Source of the DNA: an uncultured Thiothrix sp.
GTDB taxonomy: Bacteria; Pseudomonadota; Gammaproteobacteria; Thiotrichales; Thiotrichaceae
Length of the DNA: 33,369 nt
Assembly (NCBI RefSeq): GCF_937873765.1
Contig: NZ_CALMZC010000049.1
Coordinates: 1-33,369, forward strand
Direction: 5' to 3'
Shown here: positions 10,308 to 19,809 of the stretch, one piece after another
How positions within the stretch are numbered: position 1 is the first letter of the stretch
Layout of the letters: the number at the start of each line of letters is the position of its first letter
Made by a program: the position numbers and the translations under genes
The notes under the pieces: model-generated
Seen by the model: only the letters and a program-made list of their open reading frames with translations
Told to the model about the DNA's origin: nothing
Database searches by the model: none

Positions 10308-11831
10308 ATGAATACCGCTGATAAATCTTTAATCGAACGCATCCTCACCGCGCGCGTTTATGACGTAGCTAAAGAAACGCCGCTGGATTACGCCAAAAAT
10401 CTCAGCCAGCGTTTGCACAATCGAATTTTCCTCAAGCGCGAAGATTTGCAACCCGTCTTTTCATTCAAACTACGCGGTGCTTTCAATCGGATGTTTCACC
10501 TGACTGCGGAAGAGCGCGCTCGGGGTGTAGTCGCGGCTTCGGCGGGCAATCATGCACAAGGCGTGGCGTTAGCGGGTAAAACCTTGGGGATTAAAACCAC
10601 GATTGTGATGCCTAAAGTGACCCCCGATATTAAGATCAATGCCGTCAAATCCTTCGGCGGTGAAGCGGTCATTTATGGCAATAACTTTGATGAAGCTTAT
10701 GCGCACGCTCGCCATTTAGAACAAGAAGAGGGCATGACGTTTGTACATCCCTTTGATGATCTGGATGTGATTGCGGGTCAGGGGACGATTGCAATGGAGT
10801 TATTGCGTCAACATCAAGACCCCATTGATGCGATTTTTATTTGTGTGGGTGGTGGTGGCTTAATTTCTGGGATTGGTAGCTATATCAAATACTTGTATCC
10901 CCATACTAAAATCATTGGCGTGGAACATGAAGAAGCTCCAACCTTGCATGATTCATTAAAAGCAGGCAAGCGTGTACAGCTCGCGCAAGTAGGTACTTTT
11001 GCGGATGGCGCAGCGGTTAAATTAATTGGTGAGCAAACGTTTGAAATTGCTCGTCAAGTCGTGGATGAAGTGATTCTAGTCAACACCGACGAAACTTGTG
11101 CCGCCATTAAAGATGTGTTTGAAGAAACGCGCACCTTGTTAGAGCCAGCCGGTGCTTTAGGGGTAGCCGGGATTAAGAAATATGTGGAAGCACAAGGTTG
11201 GGAAGGCAAGCATCTGATTGCCATCACGAGTGGGGCGAATATTAACTTTGATCGTTTACGCCATGTGGCCGAGCGTGCGGAATTAGGTGAAGGTCGGGAA
11301 GTATTACTCGCGGTCACTATTCCGGAAGAACCGGGCAGTTTCAAACAATTCTGTCGTGCGATTGGTAGCCGTTCGATTTCAGAATTCAACTATCGCTATT
11401 CCGACTCGACAGATGCCCAAGTGTTTGCAGGAGTGAAAATTGCTGCGGGTAAAGGTGAACGTGAAAAGCTCTTAGCGGAATTATGTGCACAAAACTACTC
11501 TTTCGTGGACATGACTGATAATGAAGTCGCGAAGGTGCATTTACGCTATATGGTCGGGGGTCATGGGCAAGGTGTACACAATGAGCTGATTTATCGCTTT
11601 ATGTTCCCTGAGCGTCCGGGGGCTTTATTACACTTTTTAACCAGCATGAGTGCTGGCTGGAATATTAGTCTGTTCCATTATCGCAATCATGGTTCGGATT
11701 TCGGTCGAGTCTTAGTCGGGATTCAAGTACCTCCTGAAGAGCGAGCGGACTTTAATCAAACCTTAGAACAGCTTGGTTATGAATATTGGGATGAGACGAA
11801 TAACCCGGCTTATCAGCGGTTTTTGGGTTAA
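10308..11831 (+). CDS. ilvA: Threonine ammonia-lyase, biosynthetic, with two C-terminal ACT-like domains
   Basis: A 507-aa PLP enzyme that deaminates threonine to 2-oxobutanoate, the first committed step to isoleucine. PLP is held by Lys54 in SFKLRGAFNRM, with the SAGNHAQG substrate loop and the GGGGL phosphate-binding loop further on. Two regulatory ACT-like repeats follow, starting near VLLAVTIPEEPGSF and near ELIYRFMFPERPGAL, as expected for the long, isoleucine-inhibited form (E. coli IlvA, 514 aa) and not the short catabolic enzyme. A possible -10 element TATACT lies at 10268-10273, without a convincing -35. No other ilv gene is in the window and no leader peptide or attenuator was seen. 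Confidence 0.97.
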   Translation: MNTADKSLIERILTARVYDVAKETPLDYAKNLSQRLHNRIFLKREDLQPVFSFKLRGAFNRMFHLTAEERARGVVAASAGNHAQGVALAGKTLGIKTTIVMPKVTPDIKINAVKSFGGEAVIYGNNFDEAYAHARHLEQEEGMTFVHPFDDLDVIAGQGTIAMELLRQHQDPIDAIFICVGGGGLISGIGSYIKYLYPHTKIIGVEHEEAPTLHDSLKAGKRVQLAQVGTFADGAAVKLIGEQTFEIARQVVDEVILVNTDETCAAIKDVFEETRTLLEPAGALGVAGIKKYVEAQGWEGKHLIAITSGANINFDRLRHVAERAELGEGREVLLAVTIPEEPGSFKQFCRAIGSRSISEFNYRYSDSTDAQVFAGVKIAAGKGEREKLLAELCAQNYSFVDMTDNEVAKVHLRYMVGGHGQGVHNELIYRFMFPERPGALLHFLTSMSAGWNISLFHYRNHGSDFGRVLVGIQVPPEERADFNQTLEQLGYEYWDETNNPAYQRFLG

Positions 11832-11855
11832 GCATAGCTAACTTAACTAATAGCT

Positions 11856-11881
11856 AGCCTGCTATAAGGTTATTGCAGGCT
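11856..11881 (+). terminator. Hairpin after ilvA, weak terminator candidate
   Basis: AGCCTGC (11856-11862) pairs with GCAGGCT (11875-11881) across a 12-nt loop, 25 nt after the ilvA stop. There is no proper U-tract (TTAAACT follows), so termination may be weak or Rho-assisted. It lies between ilvA and the end of the convergent minus-strand operon and could serve both. Confidence 0.4.
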
Positions 11882-11969
11882 TAAACTGACCAGTTTTCTA
11901 CAGATAAATTGAAATCCCTAGTTCTTGCTTGTCTTTTAGGCTGATTTTTTTAGCTTCACTGGTTACTAC

Positions 11970-12161
11970 TTAAGCCAACAGCAAACACAGTAACCCCACT
12001 AGAACATAATAAGTTCCATATTGAAACGACAAGGGCTTCTTAAAGCTCTCAGGGAAAAATTGCTCCAGCATCGGGAAAAAATAGCGCGCCGTACCAATAA
12101 TAAGAGCCGTTATTCCTGCTAAGAGTAATAATACACCGGCTACACCTAATAGATCTTTCAT
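11970..12161 (-). CDS. Small two-helix membrane protein, function unknown
   Basis: A 63-aa protein with hydrophobic helices at about residues 4-26 and 48-63, joined by a short loop containing Phe, Pro and Glu (MLEQFFPESFKKP). It starts 3 bp after the stop of the PaaI-type thioesterase gene, so it is most likely the last gene of that transcription unit. No family is recognised. Tight spacing and balanced membrane topology make it a likely real gene despite its size. Confidence 0.55.
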   Translation of the reverse strand: MKDLLGVAGVLLLLAGITALIIGTARYFFPMLEQFFPESFKKPLSFQYGTYYVLVGLLCLLLA

Positions 12162-12164
12162 AGC

Positions 12165-12584
12165 TTATTTCGGGTAAAGAATCATCTGCGTACAACGAAA
12201 TAATACCATCGTCTTATCCGTTTCTTTCTGCGTGATCACAGCATCCCAAACTTGGGTCGTGCGCCCCCGATGGGTCGGTTTAGCGATGCACTCCACCATC
12301 CCCGAACGAGTAGTGCTTAAATGATTGGTTTTCAGCTCGACCGTTGTAAAGCCACTAGCACCCTCCGGTAAATGCGCAATGCAGCCTAAACCTGCTGCAT
12401 AATCTGCTAGCGTGACTAAACTACCTGCATGCAGAAAGCCATTAGGCGCTAACAAATGCGGAGCTGCATCCATCTCTGCAATCACCTCACCCTCTTGCAA
12501 ACGCGTAAAGATAATCCCTAAATGCCCGGTGAGTGTACCTGCCGCTAAACTATTGTAGTAATCAAGATCAAAGCTAGTCTGCAT
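12165..12584 (-). CDS. PaaI-family hotdog-fold thioesterase
   Basis: A 139-aa protein of the PaaI/YdiI hotdog type. The motif APNGFLHAGSLVTLADYAAG at about 46-65 matches the HGG-like helix carrying the catalytic acidic residue (Asp in LADYA). A second strand pair, TTVELKTNHL and GMVECIAKPTHRGRTTQVW, is typical of the family. Such enzymes hydrolyse acyl-CoA thioesters. Placed behind the isovaleryl-CoA degradation operon, it may recycle CoA from stalled intermediates, though the substrate cannot be told from sequence. The start lies 11 bp inside the DUF2889 gene, showing coupling. Confidence 0.85.
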   Translation of the reverse strand: MQTSFDLDYYNSLAAGTLTGHLGIIFTRLQEGEVIAEMDAAPHLLAPNGFLHAGSLVTLADYAAGLGCIAHLPEGASGFTTVELKTNHLSTTRSGMVECIAKPTHRGRTTQVWDAVITQKETDKTMVLFRCTQMILYPK

Positions 12585-13161
12585 TTTTAGCCCCTGTATA
12601 AAACTCCGGCCATTGCCGCTTCACCACTTCTCCGTCGCTCGCCAAAGCGATACAGGTATCTAAAATACCCAGCTTCTTGCGCGTGAAATTTTTGTCCTCG
12701 CGCTTACGTTGAGCCGCACGCTCCTCTAAAGCGGTATGCATAGTCTGATAGGCTGTATTCGCAATCGGTGTGAGTAAATCAATCAGATGAGTACAGGAAA
12801 CCTCTGTACTAATGCGCTCACGTACTTCTTTCAGCCAGCCTTTGCCCATACGTAAACCAATTAAACGCGGCATAACTTGAGCGGCTTGGAAACAAATCGG
12901 GAAAGGTGTTTCATCGGAGATAGCCAGCGCATCGTGAATCATAAAATCCAAATCAAGGGTTAAACGCACACGCATATTGTGTACATTTTCACCCGCACGA
13001 ATCAGGCCGCCGCGATGCTCAGGATCATAACTGCAATCATAGGAACGCTGATCAGTAAGATATGCTTCGATATCCCAAAGACCATCCTCGCGCTTAAAAC
13101 CTTCACATTGAATACTTCGATGATGTAGTTTCGTGCGTTTTACATTAATCGCTAAGGCCAT
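12574..13161 (-). CDS. DUF2889 domain protein
   Basis: A 195-aa soluble protein. The N-terminal half has the wording of DUF2889 (HHRSIQCEGFKREDGLWDIE, then TDQRSYDC, and RVRLTLDLDFMIHDA), and a later GCxG-like position reads LIGLRMGKGWLKEV. The C-terminal part carries a charged helix and CTHLIDLLTPIANTAYQTM. The biochemical role of DUF2889 proteins is not established; they recur beside acyl-CoA and aromatic catabolism genes (recalled), which fits this spot between the liu operon and a PaaI thioesterase. It overlaps the thioesterase start by 11 bp. Confidence 0.8.
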   Translation of the reverse strand: MALAINVKRTKLHHRSIQCEGFKREDGLWDIEAYLTDQRSYDCSYDPEHRGGLIRAGENVHNMRVRLTLDLDFMIHDALAISDETPFPICFQAAQVMPRLIGLRMGKGWLKEVRERISTEVSCTHLIDLLTPIANTAYQTMHTALEERAAQRKREDKNFTRKKLGILDTCIALASDGEVVKRQWPEFYTGAKNAD

Positions 13162-13185
13162 CCACCCTCACCTATTTGACTCATT

Positions 13186-13437
13186 TCATCGCTGCGACTG
13201 CTTAAGCGCCTGCCTACGCTCATCATTGTGTCGCATTAATTGATAGGTTAAATACAACTTGGCAGGGATCGACAGAAATAAACCACCCGCAATTAAACCC
13301 GCAATCAGCGCAATACCGTGTACACCCTGCTTAGTGACTATATCGGAGAATACCACCAAGCCCACGCCCGTAAGCACTAAGCCAACACCTGCGAGCAACA
13401 AACCATACATCAAACGGGCTAAAACTTTCTCATTCAT
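13186..13437 (-). CDS. Small two-helix membrane protein, function unknown
   Basis: An 83-aa protein with two Gly/Val/Leu-rich membrane helices (about 9-31 and 38-62) and a basic, hydrophilic C-terminal tail (MRHNDERRQALKQSQR). AGAGAGGTTAATCGC precedes the ATG and gives a plausible ribosome binding site. It sits 87 bp after the HMG-CoA lyase stop and 24 bp before the DUF2889 start, so it probably opens or bridges the downstream part of the operon. No family recognised. Confidence 0.6.
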   Translation of the reverse strand: MNEKVLARLMYGLLLAGVGLVLTGVGLVVFSDIVTKQGVHGIALIAGLIAGGLFLSIPAKLYLTYQLMRHNDERRQALKQSQR

Positions 13438-13524
13438 GCGATTAACCTCTCTACACTGAATACTCTAGTATCAGCACAGAACCGTTTTGAACGCATTGAT
13501 TCGCCGCAAGCAACCAATATTAAA

Positions 13525-14418
13525 CTACAATAAAACCCGTCCCAGTTTAGAAGCTGGCAACCGCTCCAAATGATTTGAAATAAGCCGCCCTGCCTCTAGT
13601 ACTTTGTCTAGGCTTACTCCCGTCTCAATACCCATGCCATTGAGCATATAAAGCACATCCTCAGTCGCCACATTACCACTCGCCCCCTTTGCATAAGGAC
13701 ACCCCCCTAAACCCGACACCGAGCTATCAATCACTGAAACCCCCAACTGCATCACCGCAAATAGATTTGCCAAACCCTGTCCGTAGGTATCATGAAAATG
13801 CGCGGCGAGCTTCTCAATCGGTACATATTGCGCCACCTCTTCAACCATGCGTTGCGCTTTTAAGGGAGTACCCACCCCAATCGTGTCACCGAGTGATACT
13901 TCATAGCAGCCCATTTGATACAGCTGCTTAGAGACTTCTGCCACTTTAGCAATAGCAATTTCGCCCTCATAGGGACAGCCTAATACACAAGACACATACC
14001 CACGTACTTTAATACCATGCGCTTTGGCTTGCTCCATTACGACCTGAAAACGCTCTAAACTCTCACTAATGCTGCAATTGATATTTTTCTGGGTAAACGC
14101 TTCAGAGGCTGCGGCAAAAATCGCAATTTCCTTCACCCCTGCTGCAAGTGCACCCTCCATACCTTTGGCATTTGGGACGAGCATGGGATAATTGATGCCT
14201 AGACGCTTTTGGATTCCGGTATAAACCTCAGCACTACCCGCCATCTGTGGAACCCATTTCGGTGAGACAAAACTCCCCACTTCGACGACAGGCAAACCTG
14301 CATCCACCAACTTTTCGACTAGAGCAACTTTGACTTCAACTGGTACAGGCATAGGTTCATTTTGTAAACCATCACGCGGCCCGACTTCAACGATTTTAAC
14401 GTGTTTAGGTAAACTCAT
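13525..14418 (-). CDS. liuE: Hydroxymethylglutaryl-CoA lyase
   Basis: A 297-aa TIM-barrel enzyme that splits HMG-CoA into acetyl-CoA and acetoacetate, the last step of leucine breakdown. [11 protein letters not shown] near the N-terminus (Arg15, Asp16) provides the conserved metal/catalytic residues, and [19 protein letters not shown] is the family signature with the active-site Cys at 240. [12 protein letters not shown] supplies the metal-binding histidines. Lengths around 300 aa are usual for bacterial enzymes. It begins 4 bp after the carboxylase alpha-subunit stop and is the last enzymatic step gene of the operon. Also called mvaB in some genomes. Confidence 0.96.
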   Translation of the reverse strand: MSLPKHVKIVEVGPRDGLQNEPMPVPVEVKVALVEKLVDAGLPVVEVGSFVSPKWVPQMAGSAEVYTGIQKRLGINYPMLVPNAKGMEGALAAGVKEIAIFAAASEAFTQKNINCSISESLERFQVVMEQAKAHGIKVRGYVSCVLGCPYEGEIAIAKVAEVSKQLYQMGCYEVSLGDTIGVGTPLKAQRMVEEVAQYVPIEKLAAHFHDTYGQGLANLFAVMQLGVSVIDSSVSGLGGCPYAKGASGNVATEDVLYMLNGMGIETGVSLDKVLEAGRLISNHLERLPASKLGRVLL

Positions 14419-14422
14419 AGCC

Positions 14423-16414
14423 CTACTCCAAACTCAACAGGGTATCACCGTCTTTGACCTGATCGCCGACTTGGAAGTAAATCTCTTGCACTATGCCCTC
14501 TTTCGGTGCTGCAATCGTATGTTCCATCTTCATCGCTACCATCACCATTAAAGCATCGCCTGCTTTGACCTGATCGCCAACTTTCACCATTACATCTAAC
14601 ACGGTCCCAGCCATAGGTGCGGTTAAACCACCGCCATGTACACCTTGATCATCTGCCTCATGCACAGGGTCATGTAAATTCAAATGCCAAACCTTATTAT
14701 TCCAAAAGACTAACCACGTATTGCCTGATTGAATAATTTTAATACGTAAGGTTTTTTGCCCTAATACGATTTGCCACTCATCGCCCTGAATACGCTCACC
14801 TGATAAAGGCTTTTCACCTGTAGCAAGCTTTAAGTAATAAGTACCGTTGCGTTGCATACCCTGAATAGAATAAAGCGCCTCACCTACTTGAAACTCAAAG
14901 GGATCAATACTAGCTTGATTCATACGCCAAGCATCAGCTATCGCCCAAGGCGAACAAGGATCTAAGGTTTGGCGTTGCGCTTTAGATGCGCGTGCTTGAG
15001 TATGGTCTAACTCACACCATAGCGCTGCGGCAAATACTTCATCAGGTGGCGTACTCGGCTCTGGAAATAGTTCCGCCATATGTTGCTCTATAAAGCCCGT
15101 ATGCACATCACCTGCGGCAAAATCGGCACTACGTGCCAAATTACCCAAAAACTCCAGATTAGTATTCAAGCCACCAATGTAATATTTGCTCAACGCTTCT
15201 TGTAAACGTTGCAGCGCCTGAGTACGGTCTTGCCCCCACACAATCAATTTAGCAATCATGGGGTCATAAAACATACTAACTTCATCGCCCTGCCGAATAC
15301 CTGTATCAATGCGCACAAAGTCATTCGTTTCAGGGGCAATCAAAGTACTTACTCGACCGGTCGAGGGCAGAAAATCACGTTCGGGTGTCTCCGCATAGAC
15401 TCGTGCCTCAAACGCATGCCCATTGATTTTTAATTGCTCTTGGGTCAAGGGCAAGGGTTCGCCATTCGCTACTCGTAATTGCCACTCGACCAAATCCTGC
15501 CCTGAGATCATTTCAGTGACGGGATGCTCAACTTGTAGGCGAGTATTCATTTCCATAAAGAAAAATTCGCCGCTTTGATCGAGCAAAAACTCGACCGTCC
15601 CTGCCCCCACATAGCCAATTGCTTTGGCGGCATTAATGGCTGCTTGCCCCATAGCATGACGCAACTCAGGCGTCATCTGCGGTGCGGGGGCTTCTTCAAT
15701 CACTTTTTGATGGCGACGTTGTACCGAACAATCGCGCTCAAACACATGCACCACATTGCCCAATGTATCGGCAAATACTTGCAACTCCACATGGCGGGGC
15801 TTTTGTAGATAACGCTCAATTAGTACTGCATCATTACCAAAGGATGAAATCGCCTCACGCTTGGCTGAGGCTAATGCCGCATCAAATTCGTCAAATGATT
15901 TGACGACACGCATTCCCTTACCACCGCCCCCAGCACTGGCTTTTATCAGTTGTGGATAACCAATGGTTTGCGATTGCTCACGCAGTAAATCAATGGCTTG
16001 ATCAGCACCATGATAGCCCGGCACTAAAGGTACTTTAGCCTCAGTCATTAAGCGTTTGGATTCACTCTTTAAGCCCATCGCAATAATGGCTTGCGTGGGG
16101 GGACCAATAAATACCACACCTGCTGCTTTACAGCTTTCAGCAAATCCCGCATTTTCGGATAAAAACCCATACCCCGGATGTATCGCTTGTGCCCCTGAAA
16201 GCTTGGCAATTGCTAAAATTTTATCGCCATGTAAATAGCTTTCAGCTGCGGGCGCTTCGCCTATCCAATAGGCTTCATCACAGGCTTTAACATGTTCGGC
16301 TTTAGCATCAGCAGTAGAATACACCGCAACGGTTTTTATCCCTAAACGGCGAGCAGTACGCGCGACACGGCAGGCAATTTCGCCACGATTGGCAATTAGG
16401 ATTTTGGTGAACAT
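14423..16414 (-). CDS. liuD: Methylcrotonyl-CoA carboxylase, biotin-containing alpha subunit
   Basis: The ATG at 16414 ([20 protein letters not shown]) is chosen over an in-frame start 18 codons upstream because GGAGAG precedes it and the upstream start lies inside the beta-subunit gene. The result is 663 aa. Biotin carboxylase domain: the ATP-grasp loop [10 protein letters not shown], then [17 protein letters not shown] (about residues 1-450), followed by the BT linker and a C-terminal biotinyl domain with the attachment site AMKMEH, Lys629. It carboxylates biotin with ATP and bicarbonate and hands CO2 to the beta subunit to convert 3-methylcrotonyl-CoA to 3-methylglutaconyl-CoA. Neighbours make methylcrotonyl-CoA clearly the likeliest substrate over propionyl- or acetyl-CoA. 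Confidence 0.96.
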   Translation of the reverse strand: MFTKILIANRGEIACRVARTARRLGIKTVAVYSTADAKAEHVKACDEAYWIGEAPAAESYLHGDKILAIAKLSGAQAIHPGYGFLSENAGFAESCKAAGVVFIGPPTQAIIAMGLKSESKRLMTEAKVPLVPGYHGADQAIDLLREQSQTIGYPQLIKASAGGGGKGMRVVKSFDEFDAALASAKREAISSFGNDAVLIERYLQKPRHVELQVFADTLGNVVHVFERDCSVQRRHQKVIEEAPAPQMTPELRHAMGQAAINAAKAIGYVGAGTVEFLLDQSGEFFFMEMNTRLQVEHPVTEMISGQDLVEWQLRVANGEPLPLTQEQLKINGHAFEARVYAETPERDFLPSTGRVSTLIAPETNDFVRIDTGIRQGDEVSMFYDPMIAKLIVWGQDRTQALQRLQEALSKYYIGGLNTNLEFLGNLARSADFAAGDVHTGFIEQHMAELFPEPSTPPDEVFAAALWCELDHTQARASKAQRQTLDPCSPWAIADAWRMNQASIDPFEFQVGEALYSIQGMQRNGTYYLKLATGEKPLSGERIQGDEWQIVLGQKTLRIKIIQSGNTWLVFWNNKVWHLNLHDPVHEADDQGVHGGGLTAPMAGTVLDVMVKVGDQVKAGDALMVMVAMKMEHTIAAPKEGIVQEIYFQVGDQVKDGDTLLSLE

Positions 16415-16424
16415 GACTCTCTCC

Positions 16425-18032
16425 TTACATCCTAAAGATGCCAAATGTAGTGTCTTCAATCGGGGCATTCAGTGCAGTCGACAAACCTAAACCGAGTACT
16501 CGACGCGTGTCTTTAGGGTCAATAATGCCATCATCCCAAAGCCGCGCACTGGCATAGTACGGATGCCCTTGCGTCTCATATTGCTCGCGAATAGGGCGCT
16601 CAAATTCGGTTTGCTCTTCTACGCTCCAGCTTTTGCCTTGTGCTTCTAGTGCATCACTGCGTACCTGACTCAGTACTTTTGCCGCTTGCTCGCCCCCCAT
16701 GACAGAAATACGTGCATTCGGCCACATCCACAAGAATCGCGCACCATAAGCACGACCGCACATGGCATAGTTACCCGCACCAAAACTACCACCAATAATC
16801 ACCGTAAATTTAGGGACTTTGGCACACGCGACGGCAGTTACCATTTTCGCACCATCTTTGGCAATGCCACCCTGCTCCGCCTTTTTTCCGACCATAAATC
16901 CGGTAATATTTTGCAAAAATACCAGTGGGATTTTGCGCTGCGCGCACAGTTCGACAAAGTGCGCCCCTTTCACCGCAGACTCAGAAAACAAAATGCCATT
17001 ATTCGCCACAATACCCACAGGATAGCCATGAATATGCGCAAAGCCACAGACTAAAGTCGTACCGTACAGCTTCTTGAATTCATCAAATTCGCTACCATCG
17101 ACCAAACGCGCAATAATTTCACGAATATCAAACGGTTTACGTGCATCTTTGGGGATAATACCGTACAGCTCATCGACTAAGTACTGAGGTTCACGAGGTT
17201 GCTTTAAGGCAATATTAGGATTTTTCACCCGATTGAGGCTCGCCACGACATCGCGTGCCATCGCTAGAGCATGGGTATCGTTTAAGGCATAGTGATCGGT
17301 TACACCCGAAATGCGAGAGTGGGTATCCGCCCCGCCTAACTCTTCCGCGCTCACTACTTCACCTGTTGCCGCGCGCACTAGCGGTGGACCACCTAAAAAG
17401 ATAGTACCTTGTTCTTTGACTATAATGCTTTGATCACACATAGCAGGTACATACGCCCCACCCGCTGTACAAGACCCCATCACTACCGCAATCTGTGGAA
17501 TACCCTGAGCGGACATATTGGCTTGATTATAAAAAATGCGTCCGAAGTGGTCTTTGTCTGGAAACACTTCATCTTGCAGCGGCAAAAATGCCCCGCCGGA
17601 ATCAACCAAGTAAATACAAGGCAAACGGTTTTCTATTGCTATAGCTTGAGCGCGTAAATGCTTTTTTACGGTTAAAGGAAAGTAAGTCCCTCCTTTTACC
17701 GTCGCATCATTGGCAACAATCATGCATTCCTGCCCACTCACCCGCCCAATACCAGCAATAATCCCAGCGGCGGGTACTTCGTTGTTATACATGCCGAAAG
17801 CGGCAAACTGCGACAGCTCTAAAAAGGGCGAACCTTTATCAAGCAGTACGTGAATGCGCTCACGCGGTAATAATTTGCCGCGCTCTAAATGCTTTTGCCG
17901 CGCTTTTTCGCCCCCACCCAAACTGATTTGCGCGACTTTTGCATACAAATCATCAAGCTGAGTTTGCATATGCGCTGCATTAGCGCGGAAATCTTCAGAG
18001 CGGGTATTTACTGTGGTGTTGAGTACTGGCAT
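16425..18032 (-). CDS. liuB: Methylcrotonyl-CoA carboxylase, carboxyltransferase beta subunit
   Basis: A 535-aa crotonase-fold carboxyltransferase, the partner of LiuD. Signature stretches are [21 protein letters not shown] near the start, [13 protein letters not shown], the oxyanion-hole glycines in [14 protein letters not shown], and [19 protein letters not shown] in the second half. The methylcrotonyl-type ending [17 protein letters not shown] is present. The ATG follows the TAA of the isomerase gene directly (TAAATG) with GGGG just upstream, so translation is probably coupled. The alpha subunit starts 10 bp downstream. Confidence 0.96.
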   Translation of the reverse strand: MPVLNTTVNTRSEDFRANAAHMQTQLDDLYAKVAQISLGGGEKARQKHLERGKLLPRERIHVLLDKGSPFLELSQFAAFGMYNNEVPAAGIIAGIGRVSGQECMIVANDATVKGGTYFPLTVKKHLRAQAIAIENRLPCIYLVDSGGAFLPLQDEVFPDKDHFGRIFYNQANMSAQGIPQIAVVMGSCTAGGAYVPAMCDQSIIVKEQGTIFLGGPPLVRAATGEVVSAEELGGADTHSRISGVTDHYALNDTHALAMARDVVASLNRVKNPNIALKQPREPQYLVDELYGIIPKDARKPFDIREIIARLVDGSEFDEFKKLYGTTLVCGFAHIHGYPVGIVANNGILFSESAVKGAHFVELCAQRKIPLVFLQNITGFMVGKKAEQGGIAKDGAKMVTAVACAKVPKFTVIIGGSFGAGNYAMCGRAYGARFLWMWPNARISVMGGEQAAKVLSQVRSDALEAQGKSWSVEEQTEFERPIREQYETQGHPYYASARLWDDGIIDPKDTRRVLGLGLSTALNAPIEDTTFGIFRM

Positions 18033-18635
18033 TTACCATCCCCCGGTTGCAAGCCATTGCTCGACTTGAATTAAGCGATCATTTCCCCAAAATTTTTCAC
18101 CATCAATGATGATAAAAGGCGAGCCAAATACCCTCTTATTTAATGAGTCTTGCACAGCTTGCTTGAGCTTATTTTTGATAGCATCAGTTTGAATCGCGGC
18201 TAGCATATCATCAGCGTTAAAACCCACTTGATTAGTGACCTCAGTCACTACCTTCAGATCCAATAAGTCACGCCCTTCAGCAAATGCGGCTTTATAAAAG
18301 GCTTTGGCTAAGGTCTTAGCTTTTTCACTATCGATTTCATTAGTCCAATAAAAAGCGCGTGCTGCGGCTAAAGTCGCCCCCGGAAAAGTAGGTGGCATGA
18401 TAAATGGCACACCCTCTAATCGTGCCGTTCTTTTAAAATCGTGTGCTGAGTACTCGCCTATTAAGGGAATTTCTAATAAAGGCTTAGAGCCAACCGCTTT
18501 AAAGGCTGGCCCTAATAAAATCGGATGCCAATTAACAGTACGCCCATGCCGTGCAGCTATTTCATCAATCTTGTAGCTCGCAAAGTAGCCATAAGGCGAA
18601 TAAAAATCAAAGTAGAAATCAATAGGAGTACTCAT
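18033..18635 (-). CDS. DsbA-family 2-hydroxychromene-2-carboxylate isomerase-like protein
   Basis: A 200-aa thioredoxin-fold protein of the DsbA/GST-kappa group. The N-terminus DFYFDFYSPYGYF has SPYG where DsbA would have CxxC, so it is not a disulfide oxidase. The helical insert contains PPTFPG, and the cis-Pro loop reads VFGSPFIIIDGEKFWGNDRL. HCCA isomerases of naphthalene breakdown belong here, but members also occur in many fatty-acid and branched-chain acyl-CoA operons with unproven roles. Glutathione dependence is likely from the family. The substrate in leucine degradation is unknown. It begins 4 bp after the upstream acyl-CoA dehydrogenase stop and abuts liuB. Confidence 0.88.
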   Translation of the reverse strand: MSTPIDFYFDFYSPYGYFASYKIDEIAARHGRTVNWHPILLGPAFKAVGSKPLLEIPLIGEYSAHDFKRTARLEGVPFIMPPTFPGATLAAARAFYWTNEIDSEKAKTLAKAFYKAAFAEGRDLLDLKVVTEVTNQVGFNADDMLAAIQTDAIKNKLKQAVQDSLNKRVFGSPFIIIDGEKFWGNDRLIQVEQWLATGGW

Positions 18636-18639
18636 TTAT

Positions 18640-19776
18640 TTAAGACTCCAAAAGCTGTCGTGCAATCACCATGCGTTGAATATCGCTAGTCCCCTCATAA
18701 ATCTGTGCAACCCGTACATCACGATAAATACGCTCCACCGGAAAATCGTTTAAGTATCCATAGCCTCCTAAAGTTTGAATCGCATCGGAGCACACTTGTT
18801 CTGCCATTTCTGAGGCAAATAATTTGCCCATGCAGGCTTCTTTTAAACAGGGCTTCCCAGCATCGCGCAGTGTTGCCGCATGAAGTACTAATAAGCGAGC
18901 GGCTTCGATTTGAGTCGCCATATTGGCTAAACGAAAGGCAACCGCTTGGTGCTCAATTATTGGTTTGCCAAAACTAATGCGCTCTTGTGCATAAGCCAGT
19001 GCTGCTTCATACGCAGCACGCGCCATGCCAATACATTGGGCGGCAATACCAATACGCCCGCCTTCTAGATTACTGAGGGCAATTTTATAGCCTTCACCTT
19101 CTTTGCCTAATAGATGGCTGGCAGGTACTCGGCAATTATCGAAAAAGATCGAGGCGGTATCGGAGGCATGTTGTCCCATTTTCTTTTCAATACCTGCGAC
19201 CTTGTATCCGGCATTATCAGTAGGCACTACGAAAGCACTAATGCCTTTTTTACCTGCACTAGGGTCAGTCACTGCAAAGACAATCGCAACTTGGGCATTT
19301 TGACCGGAGGTGATGAATTGCTTACTGCCATTAATCACGTACTCAGCACCCTCACGTACTGCACGGGTTTTAAGGGCGGAAGCATCAGAGCCTGCCTGTG
19401 GTTCGGTGAGGCAAAAACAACCCAACATCTGTCCAGACGCTAAGGGCTTGAGATAGGTTTCTTTTAAATACTCACTGCCATAATTCAGAATCGGACCACA
19501 CACGACTGAGTTTTGCACACTCAAAATAGTAGAGGTTGCACCATCTCCGGCAGCAATTTCTTCAATCGCTAGGGCTAAGGACACATACCCCACATCTGAG
19601 CCACCCCATTCTTCGGGAACGACCATACCGTATAAACCTAACTCACCCAGCTCCCGCAGCGCTTGAGCAGGAAAAGTACTCGCTCGATCCCATTCGGCAG
19701 CATAGGGCGTGACATGATCGCGCACATAATTACGCACCATATCCCGAATTAATACTTGCTCTTCGGTCAAAATCAT
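18640..19776 (-). CDS. Acyl-CoA dehydrogenase, short/branched-chain type
   Basis: A 378-aa FAD enzyme. [18 protein letters not shown] and the [16 protein letters not shown] block contact flavin and substrate. [20 protein letters not shown] and the catalytic base Glu361 in [11 protein letters not shown] place the base at the usual short-chain position, unlike LiuA in the same operon. Together the two dehydrogenases therefore cover different acyl-CoAs; this one may handle 2-methylbutanoyl-, isobutyryl- or butyryl-CoA. The exact substrate cannot be read from sequence. It lies 33 bp after the thiolase gene and 4 bp before the isomerase gene. Confidence 0.93.
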   Translation of the reverse strand: MILTEEQVLIRDMVRNYVRDHVTPYAAEWDRASTFPAQALRELGELGLYGMVVPEEWGGSDVGYVSLALAIEEIAAGDGATSTILSVQNSVVCGPILNYGSEYLKETYLKPLASGQMLGCFCLTEPQAGSDASALKTRAVREGAEYVINGSKQFITSGQNAQVAIVFAVTDPSAGKKGISAFVVPTDNAGYKVAGIEKKMGQHASDTASIFFDNCRVPASHLLGKEGEGYKIALSNLEGGRIGIAAQCIGMARAAYEAALAYAQERISFGKPIIEHQAVAFRLANMATQIEAARLLVLHAATLRDAGKPCLKEACMGKLFASEMAEQVCSDAIQTLGGYGYLNDFPVERIYRDVRVAQIYEGTSDIQRMVIARQLLES

Positions 19777-19809
19777 TTGGAATGTCCTAGCGTTTATTTT
19801 GTGCCGCGT

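Noticed and set aside
16415..16468. Upstream in-frame start for the methylcrotonyl-CoA carboxylase alpha subunit
   Set aside because: It adds 18 residues that overlap the beta-subunit gene and lacks a ribosome binding site, whereas the ATG at 16414 has GGAGAG and begins with the conserved family N-terminus.
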